From Fibrobacter sp. UBA7003 (GTDB taxonomy: Bacteria > Fibrobacterota > Fibrobacteria > Fibrobacterales > Fibrobacteraceae), in contig DJXN01000005.1 of assembly GCA_002449765.1 (NCBI GenBank), forward strand, positions 55,234 through 119,233: 64,000 nt of DNA. The letters run 5' to 3'. Of the stretch, positions 33,819-42,728 are shown piece after piece. The stretch's first letter is position 1; each line of letters opens with the position of its first letter. The position numbers and the translations under genes were made by a program. The notes under the pieces are model-generated. The model made no database searches, was not told the origin of the DNA, and saw only the letters and a list, made by a program, of their open reading frames with translations.

Positions 33819-35600
33819 ATGAATCCGAATGGCGCAATCATTGTTCAGAGCAACCTCGAAATCATGGTCGAGGTCGATTCCCCCTCCTACGAAGCGGCAC
33901 GCGACGCAATCGCCCCCTTTACCGAACTGGTCAAGAGCCCCGAGCACCTGCACACCTACAAGATATCGCACCTGAGCCTCTGGAACGCCGCCTCTACCGG
34001 GCTCCGTGCCAAGGATGTCATAGAACGACTCGAAAGCCAGAGCCGCTTCCCGATCCCGGAGACCGTCATCACCGAGATCGAGGACTACATGGCCCGCTAC
34101 GGGCTTTTGCGTCTCAAGAAAGACGGCGACCGCCTGATTGTCGAATCCGACGACAACTACATGTTCGCCGAAATCTGTCGCCTCAAGGAAGTCGAGCCAT
34201 TCGTGCTGAACTTCATCGACGACCTGCATGCCGAGGTGGACCCGGAACGCCGCGGCCACCTCAAAATGGCGCTTACCAACGCCGGGTTCCCAGTCGAGGA
34301 CCTCGCGGGCTACACCGTGGGCGACCCCTTGCCCATCCACCTGCGCGAAACAACTCTCAGCGGCAAGAAGTTCGAACTCCGCGACTACCAGAAAGAAGCG
34401 GCACAGATTTTCTATGCGAGTGGTTCCGAGAAGGGCGGTTCGGGCGTCATCGTGCTCCCCTGCGGCTCGGGCAAGACGGTGATTGGCCTTGCCACCATGG
34501 CATTGGTGCAGACCAAGACACTCATCCTCACCCCGAATATTTCGGCATCGCGCCAGTGGATCCGCGAAATCTGCGACAAGACCGACTTAACCCTCGACCA
34601 GGTGAAGGAATACTCCGGCGAAGTCAAGGAAATCGGCCCGGTGACCGTCGCGACCTACCAGATATTGACCCAGCGCAAGCGCGCGAAAAAAGACGAGAAC
34701 GCCCCCGACACCGCAGACCTCGAAATGAGCGACGAGGAAGTCAAGAAGGAACTTGCGAACTTCCCGCTGTTCAGCCAGCAGAAATGGGGACTCATGATTT
34801 ACGACGAGGTGCACTTGCTGCCCGCCCCGGTGTTCCGCCTGAGTACCGAAATGCAGGCGACCCGCCGCCTTGGCCTTACAGCGACACTCGTGCGCGAAGA
34901 CCACAAGGAAACGGAAGTCTTCAGCCTTATCGGCCCCAAGAAGTACGATATCCCGTGGCGCATCCTGGAAGCGCAGGGCTGGATCGCGACCGCCGACTGT
35001 AACGAGATTCGCATCCCGATGGAAGCGGAACTCAAGATGAAGTACGCCCTCGCGCCCATCCGCGAGAAGATTACACTCGCCTCGACGAACCCCGAAAAGA
35101 CGGACATCGTGGAGCGCCTGCTCAAGCATTTCGACAAGCCCGACGACCGCGTGCTGATTATCGGCCAGTACATCGACCAGCTCGAGGCCCTCTCCGAAGA
35201 CCTGCAGATTCCGCTCATCACGGGCAAGACCCCGAACAAGGAACGCGAACGCCTGTACGCCGCCTTCCGCGACGGCAGCCAGAAGAACCTCATGGTTTCG
35301 AAGGTGGGCAACTTCGCCATCGACCTTCCCGACGCGAACGTGCTTATCCAGGTTTCGGGAACGTTCGGAAGCCGCCAGGAAGAAGCCCAGCGACTGGGCC
35401 GCGTGCTGCGCCCCAAGAGCGATGGCGGTGCCGCGCACTTCTACAGCATCGTGACGCAGGATTCCAAGGAACAGGAATTCGCCATGAACCGCCAGCTGTT
35501 CCTCACGGAACAGGGTTATGCCTACAAGATAATCAAGCGCGGCGACTGGGATATACTTGTGCGCACGCCCGAAGAACTGGCTGCGCGGGTCTCGCAATAA
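33819..35600 (+). CDS. XPB/Rad25-like DNA helicase
   Basis: 593 residues. A superfamily 2 helicase of the bacterial XPB type. An N-terminal about 190-residue region with an XPB damage-recognition-like fold is followed by Walker A LPCGSGKT (Lys219) and DEVH box (329-332). The XPB-specific RED motif is in LTATLVREDHKE, and QRLGRVLRPK is motif VI. It probably unwinds or translocates on DNA during repair or transcription. A TATCTT box at 33804-33809 is only 9 nt before the start codon, and there is no ribosome site, suggesting a leaderless or nearly leaderless mRNA. Confidence 0.88.
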   Translation: MNPNGAIIVQSNLEIMVEVDSPSYEAARDAIAPFTELVKSPEHLHTYKISHLSLWNAASTGLRAKDVIERLESQSRFPIPETVITEIEDYMARYGLLRLKKDGDRLIVESDDNYMFAEICRLKEVEPFVLNFIDDLHAEVDPERRGHLKMALTNAGFPVEDLAGYTVGDPLPIHLRETTLSGKKFELRDYQKEAAQIFYASGSEKGGSGVIVLPCGSGKTVIGLATMALVQTKTLILTPNISASRQWIREICDKTDLTLDQVKEYSGEVKEIGPVTVATYQILTQRKRAKKDENAPDTADLEMSDEEVKKELANFPLFSQQKWGLMIYDEVHLLPAPVFRLSTEMQATRRLGLTATLVREDHKETEVFSLIGPKKYDIPWRILEAQGWIATADCNEIRIPMEAELKMKYALAPIREKITLASTNPEKTDIVERLLKHFDKPDDRVLIIGQYIDQLEALSEDLQIPLITGKTPNKERERLYAAFRDGSQKNLMVSKVGNFAIDLPDANVLIQVSGTFGSRQEEAQRLGRVLRPKSDGGAAHFYSIVTQDSKEQEFAMNRQLFLTEQGYAYKIIKRGDWDILVRTPEELAARVSQ

Positions 35601-35604
35601 ACTT

Positions 35605-35690
35605 CGCATAGTTTCGTTCTCGGACTCTCGCTGTACTATTTGTACAGCTTCGGTCCTGCGGCCTCACTCTGCTCGTTTCTTGTTTCGACC
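35605..35690 (-). repeat. Structured intergenic repeat, copy A (3' UTR of the XPB gene)
   Basis: On the complement it reads GGACCGAAGCTGTACAAA, then TACAGCGAGAGTCCGAGA. CTGTAC and GTACAG form an arm, and GGAC pairs with GTCC. A second copy (B) lies at 42853-42945. Both occupy the segment between a stop codon and a terminator and have the same orientation relative to the upstream gene. Confidence 0.7.
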
Positions 35691-35707
35691 TAATTTATTT
35701 AAAAAAA

Positions 35708-35745
35708 AGAGCTAGGAATCTAAATCCTAGTTCTTAATTTTTTTT
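35708..35745. terminator. Bidirectional terminator between the XPB and flavodoxin genes
   Basis: AGAGCTAGGA pairs with TCCTAGTTCT around a 7-nt loop. T runs lie downstream on the plus strand, and an A run before the stem gives a T run on the complement. Confidence 0.8.
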
Positions 35746-35769
35746 AGTTACGTCAAGCGATGGCGTCGG

Positions 35770-36642
35770 CTACTTTTCCATGACGATAAGTTCAGGTTCG
35801 CCACGGCCGGGGAGCGGCTTGAATATTTTCACCATCGTCTCGGTCGAAGGGCGGTTGAACCCGCTGGTCGTGCACACGAACAGATAGTTCATACCGGCGA
35901 CGACCTGCGTGGCCACGCTCAACGGAGCAAGTTTCAAGTAGGCGTAATCCTTCGTCGCGGTCGCAAACACCGCAGAATCTTCTGCAGTAAGCGCTCTCTG
36001 GTCCGAAAAGCCACCCATGAGCATTTCGTCCGTCTTGCCGGCGGCAAGGTCCGCGAAAAATCCCTCGACTTCCTTAGCAGCGACTTCCGCACCGTTCTCG
36101 GCCGTAATGCGCTTGTTCGAAATCCCGTAGGCAAGCGTCACGTTCGCGTTCGGTTCAAGCGTCTTGAGTTCCGCGGCGGAAGCCTTGCGGCCGCCGCTAC
36201 CGTAAGTGCAGAACGGCACCACCACCTTGCCCGAAAGGTCGTTCGAAGCGAGGAAGGTATAGATCGGCGGCGCGAAACTCCCGAACATGATCGGGTAGCC
36301 GAGGTAGACCGTATCGTATTTCGCGAGGTCGGCCTTCGTGTTCACGAGCGCGGGCCACAGCTTGGTCTGGCGCTGGGCGGCCACCGCATCAATCGTGCTG
36401 TCGTATGTCGAGGGGTACGGCGTCACCATCGCAAGTTCGAACACGTCGGCGTTCTTCGCTTTCTGGAAAATCTCCGCAAGCTTCTTGGTCGCGCCCGTCT
36501 GCGAGTAATAGACAACGAGCGACTTCGACACGGCCGGCTTTGCCGCCTCCGCGGCAGGTTCCGCCTTGGACTGTTCCTGGTTTCCGCAGGCACACAGCGC
36601 AAGCGCCGCGGCAACAACCACAATACCAAATTTGCAATTCAT
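35770..36642 (-). CDS. Flavodoxin-domain lipoprotein
   Basis: 290 residues. A signal peptide with lipobox ALCACG gives a lipidated Cys near residue 19, then an Ala/Glu linker. A flavodoxin fold spans about 40-200, beginning with the FMN phosphate loop VVYYSQTGATKKLAE and continuing with YLGYPIMFGSFAPPI and PFCTYGSGGRK. The remaining about 90 residues form a second small domain without a known motif. An exported flavodoxin lipoprotein may carry electrons in the periplasm. A TATAAT-like box at about 36665 on the complement is the likely promoter. Confidence 0.85.
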   Translation of the reverse strand: MNCKFGIVVVAAALALCACGNQEQSKAEPAAEAAKPAVSKSLVVYYSQTGATKKLAEIFQKAKNADVFELAMVTPYPSTYDSTIDAVAAQRQTKLWPALVNTKADLAKYDTVYLGYPIMFGSFAPPIYTFLASNDLSGKVVVPFCTYGSGGRKASAAELKTLEPNANVTLAYGISNKRITAENGAEVAAKEVEGFFADLAAGKTDEMLMGGFSDQRALTAEDSAVFATATKDYAYLKLAPLSVATQVVAGMNYLFVCTTSGFNRPSTETMVKIFKPLPGRGEPELIVMEK

Positions 36643-36683
36643 AAACGACCTCCGTTTTCCCTAATTATAATTTTTTCGCGCGG

Positions 36684-37127
36684 CTAGATTTCGACAGATT
36701 CCTCGTCGCCCCGTATAAATGCAGCAAGGCGCTCCACCGTGCGGGCAAAGTCGTTCTTGACGGAACATTCCCAGACCGTCGCCACGCGGAACCCCATGAG
36801 CGAGAGCTTCCAGGCTGTCTTCACATCGCGCACCACGTTGTTCGTGAATTTATCGTTCCAGAACTCCGGATTGCTCTTGGGACGGCTCGTAAACTTGCAG
36901 CCGTGCTGATGCCAGAAACATCCGTTCACGAAAACGACCACGTTGTACCTGAGGATGAACAGGTCGGGCGAACCCGGCAGGTCATGACGGTGGAGCCTGT
37001 AGCGGAACCCCGCACGGAACAGCGCGCGACGCACGAGCACCTCAGGCTTCGTATCCTCGGAGCGTACAGCCCGCATCATTTGCGAACGTGTCATGGGGGG
37101 ACGAGATTTCCGCTTGCGCTTTTTCAC
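36684..37127 (-). CDS. vsr: Very short patch repair (Vsr) endonuclease, orphan
   Basis: 147 residues from GTG at 37127; ATG codons at 37145 and 37154 would add 6 or 9 residues. I favour the GTG because TATATT (37135-37140 on the complement) ends 7 nt before it, the spacing expected for a leaderless start. Motifs TRSQMMRAVRSEDTKPEVLVRRALF, LPGSPDLFI and FVNGCFWHQHGC are classic Vsr. Vsr nicks T:G mismatches from deaminated 5-methylcytosine. No Dcm-type methylase is adjacent. Confidence 0.85.
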   Translation of the reverse strand: MKKRKRKSRPPMTRSQMMRAVRSEDTKPEVLVRRALFRAGFRYRLHRHDLPGSPDLFILRYNVVVFVNGCFWHQHGCKFTSRPKSNPEFWNDKFTNNVVRDVKTAWKLSLMGFRVATVWECSVKNDFARTVERLAAFIRGDEESVEI

Positions 37128-37255
37128 GGTAAAAAATATAGCCATTTTGGGCATGTCGTGCCTTTTTCTGTTTCGGTTAATTTACACCCGTCCCCGCTTT
37201 TTTTGATTATTTTACATGTGGGTGTTTACGTATTAGGGAAAAACAAGGAGTAACA

Positions 37256-38635
37256 ATGAGAAACCTTTTTCCCGTTTCTGGGTTTATGCTCAGCGTAGCC
37301 CTGATTGGCGCAGGCATCGCAAGCACCTTCGCCGCAGATGAAACCCTCCGATCGTACGCAGAAAAGAACGACATCTATATCGGTGCCATTCTGAACTCGC
37401 AGTGGTTTGGCGGCGGACTTCCCGCGCAGTACGAGCAAATTCACAAGACGCAGTTCAACATCGTCGTCGCCGAAAACGAGATGAAGTTCGACGCGACCGA
37501 ACCTAGCGAAAACAGGTTCAACTACAACAACGGCGACAAGATGGTCAAGTACGCGAAGCAGAACGGCATGCGCGTCCGCGGCCACGCCCTCGCCTGGCAC
37601 AGCCAGGTTCCGAACTGGGTGAACAACTACAAGAACGACAAGAAGAAGCTGCTCTCCGTTCTCAAGAACCACATCAACAACGTTGTCGGACACTGGAAAG
37701 GGCAAGTGGACGAATGGGACGTGGTGAACGAGGCCATCAGCAACAACGAACCCATGTGGCGTTCCTATTCCGTATGGTACCAGGGAATCGGCCCTGAATT
37801 TATCGACTCTGCTTTCGTGTGGGCGCACGCCGCCGACCCCGACGCGGAACTCTGCTACAACGACTACAACCTCGAGCAGGGTGTCAACCCGAAAGCCAAG
37901 GCAGGGTTCTTGCTGGAACAGGTGAAACGCTGGGTTGCAAACGGCATTCCTATCACCTGCGTGGGCTCGCAGACGCACGTGGAAGACACCACTACCGACA
38001 AGCACTTTATCGGTTCGCCGGACAGCCTCCGCTCGCTTGCCAGGGAACTTGCAAAGCTCAACATCAAGCTGAAAATCACCGAGCTCGATATCGGTTTCAA
38101 GAGCGGCATCAACGTGAGCAAGAGCGACCTCGAGCGTCAGGGCCAGACATTCCGCCAGTACCTGGACATTATCCTTGAAGAACCGAATGCAGATACCTAC
38201 CTGATCTGGGGCGTTTCTGACAAGTGGAGTTGGCTTGGCGGGCTCAACAGGCAGAAGGGACTTATTTACGACGACAACCTGAAACCGAAGCCGGCTTTCG
38301 ACAGCCTGCTGGTGAGGCTCCAGAACTTCGAACCGCCCCAAGATACAATTGTCACGGACACGACAAGCTCCGACACAACTGCCCAAGACTCCTCCATCGC
38401 GATTGCACAGTCTGCCGGTCCGGGAAGCGTCACCATGCACGTTGCAGGCCGCACGCTGTTTATTGCCGGCACGCAGTCTGCGAAGGTCGACGTGTTCGAC
38501 ATGCGGGGCCGCCCGGTGTTCAGCGCAAGGAGCGAAAACGGCTCCGTCGAACTGAAGGGAATCCCGGAAGGGCTTTACGTGGTTCGCGTGCGCAACGGGT
38601 CAGCAAGTTTGACGAAGCGCTTCGCCATCAAGTAG
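37256..38635 (+). CDS. Secreted GH10 endo-1,4-beta-xylanase with type IX-type C-terminal domain
   Basis: 459 residues. A signal peptide of about 26 residues (ending TFAA) precedes a GH10 barrel (about 30-345). Acid/base Glu159 lies in WDVVNEA and nucleophile Glu276 in KITELDIG; RGHALAWHSQVPNW is another family hallmark. A Thr/Ser-rich linker (about 360-385) leads to a C-terminal about 70-residue beta domain ending LKGIPEGLYVVRVRNGSASLTKRFAIK, the pattern of Por/type IX secretion C-terminal domains. It should cleave xylan backbones at the cell surface or outside the cell. A strong AAGGAG precedes the ATG. Confidence 0.92.
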   Translation: MRNLFPVSGFMLSVALIGAGIASTFAADETLRSYAEKNDIYIGAILNSQWFGGGLPAQYEQIHKTQFNIVVAENEMKFDATEPSENRFNYNNGDKMVKYAKQNGMRVRGHALAWHSQVPNWVNNYKNDKKKLLSVLKNHINNVVGHWKGQVDEWDVVNEAISNNEPMWRSYSVWYQGIGPEFIDSAFVWAHAADPDAELCYNDYNLEQGVNPKAKAGFLLEQVKRWVANGIPITCVGSQTHVEDTTTDKHFIGSPDSLRSLARELAKLNIKLKITELDIGFKSGINVSKSDLERQGQTFRQYLDIILEEPNADTYLIWGVSDKWSWLGGLNRQKGLIYDDNLKPKPAFDSLLVRLQNFEPPQDTIVTDTTSSDTTAQDSSIAIAQSAGPGSVTMHVAGRTLFIAGTQSAKVDVFDMRGRPVFSARSENGSVELKGIPEGLYVVRVRNGSASLTKRFAIK

Positions 38636-38642
38636 AAAAAAA

Positions 38643-38705
38643 CTATATTGGCGCACCTTCGGAGTGCATTTTTCTATATTGGCGCCCCTTCGGTGCGCAT
38701 ATAGC
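38643..38705 (+). repeat. Tandem 31-bp promoter-like repeat
   Basis: Two units beginning CTATATTGGCGC at 38643 and 38674 each contain a CC-TTCGG-type hairpin arm; 22 of 26 compared positions match. A third CTATATTTGCCCC at 38762 lies before cysS. Confidence 0.6.
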
Positions 38706-38813
38706 TCGGCTCGGTCATGCCAAATGGCACAAGCGCCTTTGTCGTGACTCTCGCCTTTTTTCTATATTTGCCCCCGCTTGGCGCAGGTTGCGCCGCATTT
38801 AACGGAGGCTAAA

Positions 38814-40265
38814 ATGGCTCTACAGTTCTACAACACCGCATCGCGCAAGAAAGAAGTATTCACTCTCCCGGAAGGCGTTCCCGCCGTGCGCATGTACTGT
38901 TGTGGCCCGACGGTGTACCATTTCGCCCACATCGGCAACCTCCGCACCTACATTTTCGAAGACTTTTTGGTCCGTACGCTCAAGTACTACGGCTACAAGG
39001 TGAATCACATCGTGAACATTACCGACGTGGGCCACCTCACCAGTGACGCAGACTCTGGCGACGACAAGATGGAAAAGGGCGCCGCCCGCGAAGGCAAGTC
39101 CGTCTGGGACATCGCGAAGTTCTACACCGACGCGTTTATGGCCGACTGGCACCGTCTGAACATCCAGGAACCGACCCGCTGGACGCCTGCCACGCAGCAC
39201 ATCCAGGAACAGATTGAACTGGTGAAGACGCTTGAGGAAAAGGGCTACACCTACCGCACCAGCGACGGCATCTACTTCGATAGCCTCAAGTTCCCGCGCT
39301 ATGCCGACTTCGCGCGCCTTGACGTGGAAAACCTGCGCAAGGGTAGCCGCATCGACATGGGCGAAAAGCACAACGCTACCGACTTTGCCCTGTGGAAGTT
39401 CAGCCCGAAGGACAAGAAGCGCGCCATGGAATGGGACAGCCCGTGGGGCGTCGGTTTCCCCGGCTGGCACATCGAATGCTCCGCCATGGCCATGAAGTAC
39501 AACGGCCCGACGCTCGACATCCACTGCGGCGGTACCGACCACATCCGCGTGCACCACACGAACGAAATCGCCCAGAGCGAATGCGCCAACGGCGTGCAGT
39601 TCGCCCGCTTCTGGATGCACGGCGAATTCCTCCGCACCGCTAGCGAAGAAAAGCTGGAAGACGGCACCACCGAGCAGAAGTTCGGCAAGATGAGCAAGTC
39701 CAGCGGCGAATTCCTGACGGTTTCCCTCCTGATGGACCGCGGCTTCAACCCGCTGGACTACCGCTTCTTCGCCATTGGCAGCCACTACCGCAACTACCTG
39801 AACTTCACTTGGGAAGCCCTGGAAGGCGCGAAGGAAGGCCTCAAGAGCTTGCACAAGAAGACGGACCCGCTGATTGGCAAGGCCACCGCGATTACAAGCG
39901 AAGCCGCCAAGGCTTTCCAAAACGAATTCAAGGACGCCATCGGTGACGACCTGAACATGCCGCGTGCACTCGGCATCATGAACACGATGCTCAAGAGCGA
40001 TATCGATGACGGCGAGAAGGCCGCCCTGGTGGCCGACTTCGACCAGATTTTCGGCCTGAAGCTCGACGAGCCCCGCGAAGAATATGCCAAGAAGGGTGCC
40101 AACGACGGCGTGGATGTCGCAAAGATTGAAGCGCTGATTGCTGCCCGTAAGGAAGCCCGTGCCGCCAAGAACTGGGCCGAAAGTGACCGCATCCGCGACG
40201 AACTCGCCGCGATGAATGTTGTCATCAAGGACAGCAAGGAAGGCACGACCTGGGAATTGAAATAA
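38814..40265 (+). CDS. cysS: Cysteinyl-tRNA synthetase
   Basis: 483 residues from the ATG at 38814, which follows GGAGG with a 5-nt spacer; a longer frame exists upstream but lacks a ribosome site. It charges tRNA-Cys with cysteine using ATP. MYCCGPTVYHFAHIGNLRTY holds the HIGH-type signature and the first zinc-site Cys, and GKMSKSSGEF is the KMSKS loop. Zinc ligands continue in ECSAMA and HCGGTDHIRVHH. Length is normal. The promoter box TATATT is at 38763-38768, and a terminator follows the stop. Confidence 0.95.
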   Translation: MALQFYNTASRKKEVFTLPEGVPAVRMYCCGPTVYHFAHIGNLRTYIFEDFLVRTLKYYGYKVNHIVNITDVGHLTSDADSGDDKMEKGAAREGKSVWDIAKFYTDAFMADWHRLNIQEPTRWTPATQHIQEQIELVKTLEEKGYTYRTSDGIYFDSLKFPRYADFARLDVENLRKGSRIDMGEKHNATDFALWKFSPKDKKRAMEWDSPWGVGFPGWHIECSAMAMKYNGPTLDIHCGGTDHIRVHHTNEIAQSECANGVQFARFWMHGEFLRTASEEKLEDGTTEQKFGKMSKSSGEFLTVSLLMDRGFNPLDYRFFAIGSHYRNYLNFTWEALEGAKEGLKSLHKKTDPLIGKATAITSEAAKAFQNEFKDAIGDDLNMPRALGIMNTMLKSDIDDGEKAALVADFDQIFGLKLDEPREEYAKKGANDGVDVAKIEALIAARKEARAAKNWAESDRIRDELAAMNVVIKDSKEGTTWELK

Positions 40266-40296
40266 CCCGGAAGCCCCTTGAATAAACTAATATTTT

Positions 40297-40325
40297 CCGA
40301 CCGTTATGCGCGGTCGGATTTTTTT
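40297..40325. terminator. Terminator shared by cysS and the convergent 56-residue gene
   Basis: CCGACCG pairs with CGGTCGG, followed by AT and a T run on the plus strand. Confidence 0.8.
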
Positions 40326-40494
40326 ATCCCTTGGCCTTCGCCTTGGGAATGCGCGGCATTTTCGCCGTATGGTGTCGCACGACGGCACCCGAATGATGAA
40401 TCGGCAAGGGCTTTTCGTCACGAATAACCTCGCCCGTGCGGGCAAGGCCGTCTGACTTTAACTGACCGGTCAAAAGATTAGGATTGATCGCCAT
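40324..40494 (-). CDS. Small basic protein of 56 residues, unknown function
   Basis: ATG at 40494 follows GAGG with a 4-nt spacer; stop at 40324-40326. The protein starts MAINPNLLTGQLKSDG, has several His residues in the middle (PIHHSGAVVRHHTAK) and ends in a Lys/Ala tail (PKAKAKG). No signal peptide or membrane helix. No known small-protein family comes to mind. It converges on cysS and diverges from the MBL gene. Confidence 0.55.
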   Translation of the reverse strand: MAINPNLLTGQLKSDGLARTGEVIRDEKPLPIHHSGAVVRHHTAKMPRIPKAKAKG

Positions 40495-40544
40495 AGGTCC
40501 TCTCCAAAAACGTGAGTCTAATCAAGATAATTAAATTTTTTCAG

Positions 40545-40573
40545 TTGTCAAGTGTCCTGTCCGATTTTACATT
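40545..40573 (+). promoter_or_regulatory. Promoter of the MBL hydrolase gene
   Basis: TTGTCA (40545-40550), a 17-nt spacer and TACATT (40568-40573). The expected transcription start (about 40580) coincides with the ATG at 40581, implying a leaderless message. Confidence 0.55.
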
Positions 40574-40580
40574 TTATCTT

Positions 40581-41234
40581 ATGCGTATCAAGCAATTTGT
40601 ATTCAATCCCTTCGGCGTAAACGGCTTTGTACTCAGCAATGACGCGGGCGATGCCATCCTGATAGACCCTAGCGTGTCGAACGAACGTGAAGAGGACGCC
40701 CTAGCAAGCTACATCGAGCAGAGCAAACTCACGGTAAAGCACCTTTTCAACACGCACCTGCACCTGGACCACGTGCTGGGCAATGCGTTTGTCGCCCGCA
40801 AGTACGGCGTGCAGCCCGAGGCTCACGAAGAAGACGCATTCATGCTGGATTTGCAAGAAGAACAGAGCGAGATGTTCGGACTCCCGCTGCGTGAACCTTC
40901 GCCCGGGCTCGGCAACTACCTTGCCGAGGGCGATGCCGTCGGGGTGCCGGAAATAGAATTGCAGGTCATCCACGTGGCTGGCCACTCCCCCGGCGGCATC
41001 GCGTTTTTTTGCGAAAAACCGGGCGAAGTGAACGGTCAGAAGGCACCACCGCTCCTGTTCCCCGGAGACATCATCTTCGCAGGAAGCCGCGGCCGCAGCG
41101 ACCTATTCGGCGGCGACGACGATGCACTTGTAAGCGGGATTAAGAACAAACTTCTTTCACTCCCGAAAGAGACGGTGGTGTTCCCCGGACACGGGCCCAT
41201 GACGACGATCGGGGATGAGAGAAGGTGGTATTAA
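40581..41234 (+). CDS. MBL-fold metallohydrolase, glyoxalase II-like
   Basis: 217 residues from the ATG at 40581. Metallo-beta-lactamase fold with the metal motif THLHLDH (about 57-62), later VAGHSPGGI, LLFPGDIIFAGSRGRSD and FPGHGPMTTIGDE, the His/Asp ligands of a dinuclear centre. The motif set is close to glyoxalase II and YcbL-type hydrolases, which cleave thioesters; the exact substrate is uncertain. No ribosome site; see its promoter for a leaderless start. Confidence 0.85.
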   Translation: MRIKQFVFNPFGVNGFVLSNDAGDAILIDPSVSNEREEDALASYIEQSKLTVKHLFNTHLHLDHVLGNAFVARKYGVQPEAHEEDAFMLDLQEEQSEMFGLPLREPSPGLGNYLAEGDAVGVPEIELQVIHVAGHSPGGIAFFCEKPGEVNGQKAPPLLFPGDIIFAGSRGRSDLFGGDDDALVSGIKNKLLSLPKETVVFPGHGPMTTIGDERRWY

Positions 41235-41239
41235 AGCAG

Positions 41240-41318
41240 ATCCCCGCCTTCTCCTCAAAGAGGATAACTCTACTATGGCAACAAGTTGCCAAGTATCGTA
41301 TAGCGGGGATGACAAATG
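41240..41318. repeat. GATCCCCG ... CGGGGATGAC repeat with a nested palindrome
   Basis: GATCCCCGC and GCGGGGATGAC flank about 60 nt holding TGGCAACAAGTTGCCA (41276-41291), a near copy of the palindrome upstream of thrC. Confidence 0.6.
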
Positions 41319-41339
41319 CGGGGATGGTGAGCACGAAGC

Positions 41340-42446
41340 ATGAGTGACAAGGCGACGGCAAGAATTGGGTGGATTGACGAATTCAAGGGATTCGTGTTGC
41401 TGCTCGTGTGCCTTTATCACGTGGAACAGTCGTTTCCGCAGGCGCAAATGGGAATGCTGCACCTGAGCGCACTCCGCATGTCGGCCTTCTTCTTTATTTC
41501 GGGAATGCTGTTCAGCACGCGGCGCTTCGGCAATTTCAAGGCTTACTTTATCCACAAGACGCACGTCCTGCTCGTCCCCTACATTTTGCTTTCGCTCCTG
41601 TTCCTCGCGCTAGACCCGGTACTCTACAATTTCGACCTTTTCCCGAAGGCGCCGCGCATGACGGTGATGAACATCCGGCCCGAAATCGCGACTGTGTGGA
41701 ACTACATCTACTGGAACCTCGCGAAAATCTTCGTAGCAGGCAAATCTTCCATCGGGTCGGGGCCGCTCTGGTTCGTGTTCACGCTGTACTCGGTAAGTTT
41801 ACTGTTTTATGGGGTGCAAAAAATTGTACCGAGAAGATTCATCTTCTTTGTTTCGCTGGCAAGTCTTGCGGGTGGCTGGCTCCTGTATGTCAACCACATC
41901 CGCCTGCCGCTCGGAATAGAGCGCGACCTGACAGTACTGTTCTTCTTTGCAAACGGCTGGCTATGTAAGGGAATGTTGAAAGAAAACACAAAAAAAATCT
42001 TGGCTCTCGTTGCAGCCACTATCGTCTCTTTCGCCGCCTACGCATACCTCGAAGTTCCCGACCCAGATTTCAGCATCATGAACAACGACCTCGGGAAAGA
42101 CTTCCGCATTTTTGTTGCGAGTTCCTTCTTCGGCATCGCGGGCCTCATAGGCACTTTCGTTCTCGCCGACAAATTGCCGAACATCATCCCCGTCCGCATT
42201 GCCAAGGGAATTCTCCGCAACATCTCGCGTAACGCGCTCGTGATTCTCGCCGTCCACTGGTACACCCTGCTCGTGATGCGCCTGCTTTTCCGCGAAGCTT
42301 TCAACAAGCCAGGTGTCGCCTACCTTGCCATCCCCGTGGTCGCAACCGTGGTTATCGCAGCCATACCGCTATTCCGCTGCAAGCTCTACCGCCTGCTCGG
42401 CAAAGAGAAAATCGGCGTCCGCGAAAGTCTAAGCATCAAGGATTAG
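41340..42446 (+). CDS. Acyltransferase-3 family membrane protein
   Basis: 368 residues, about 10 membrane helices. The start RIGWIDEFKGFVLLLVCLYHVEQSF carries the family's first-helix His, and FFISGMLFSTRRFGNFKAYFIHKTHVLLVPYILLSLLF is the usual second block of acyltransferase-3 proteins. These O-acylate sugars of surface polysaccharides or similar membrane-side acceptors; the acceptor is unknown. It begins after the repeat-rich segment at 41240-41318 and overlaps the 3' end of the next, convergent gene by 18 nt. Confidence 0.85.
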   Translation: MSDKATARIGWIDEFKGFVLLLVCLYHVEQSFPQAQMGMLHLSALRMSAFFFISGMLFSTRRFGNFKAYFIHKTHVLLVPYILLSLLFLALDPVLYNFDLFPKAPRMTVMNIRPEIATVWNYIYWNLAKIFVAGKSSIGSGPLWFVFTLYSVSLLFYGVQKIVPRRFIFFVSLASLAGGWLLYVNHIRLPLGIERDLTVLFFFANGWLCKGMLKENTKKILALVAATIVSFAAYAYLEVPDPDFSIMNNDLGKDFRIFVASSFFGIAGLIGTFVLADKLPNIIPVRIAKGILRNISRNALVILAVHWYTLLVMRLLFREAFNKPGVAYLAIPVVATVVIAAIPLFRCKLYRLLGKEKIGVRESLSIKD

Positions 42447-42728
42447 GGCCGCGCCGTCCGCACAGAGATAGCTCTTGTTCATGCGCGGGACCTCGGCCTC
42501 TTCCCGCTTCTTCGGAACAAACACCTTGATTGCATAGACATTCTGCTCCGTCTCCGCGACGATATCGCCTTCCTGCAGGTCTTCGTAGAGTTCCATTTCG
42601 ATTTCAACACCATCGCGGGCAATGCAGCGCACCGACCGCGCCGTGAGTTCCTCTCGCAAGAGAGGAACATCTACAACCTTCTTGTAGGTGCCATGATGTG
42701 TCGTCCCGAGGATTCTGTTGCAAAACAT
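42429..42728 (-). CDS. Hypothetical protein, 99 residues
   Basis: I take the ATG at 42728, because TATATT (42735-42740 on the complement) ends 6 nt before it, and the frame upstream (to 42851) runs through a palindrome and a terminator and looks non-coding. The product is soluble and mixed alpha/beta (RSVRCIARDGVEIEMELYEDLQEGD, IKVFVPKKREEAEVP). No domain recognised. It overlaps the 3' end of the acyltransferase gene by 18 nt. Confidence 0.55.
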   Translation of the reverse strand: MFCNRILGTTHHGTYKKVVDVPLLREELTARSVRCIARDGVEIEMELYEDLQEGDIVAETEQNVYAIKVFVPKKREEAEVPRMNKSYLCADGAALILDA

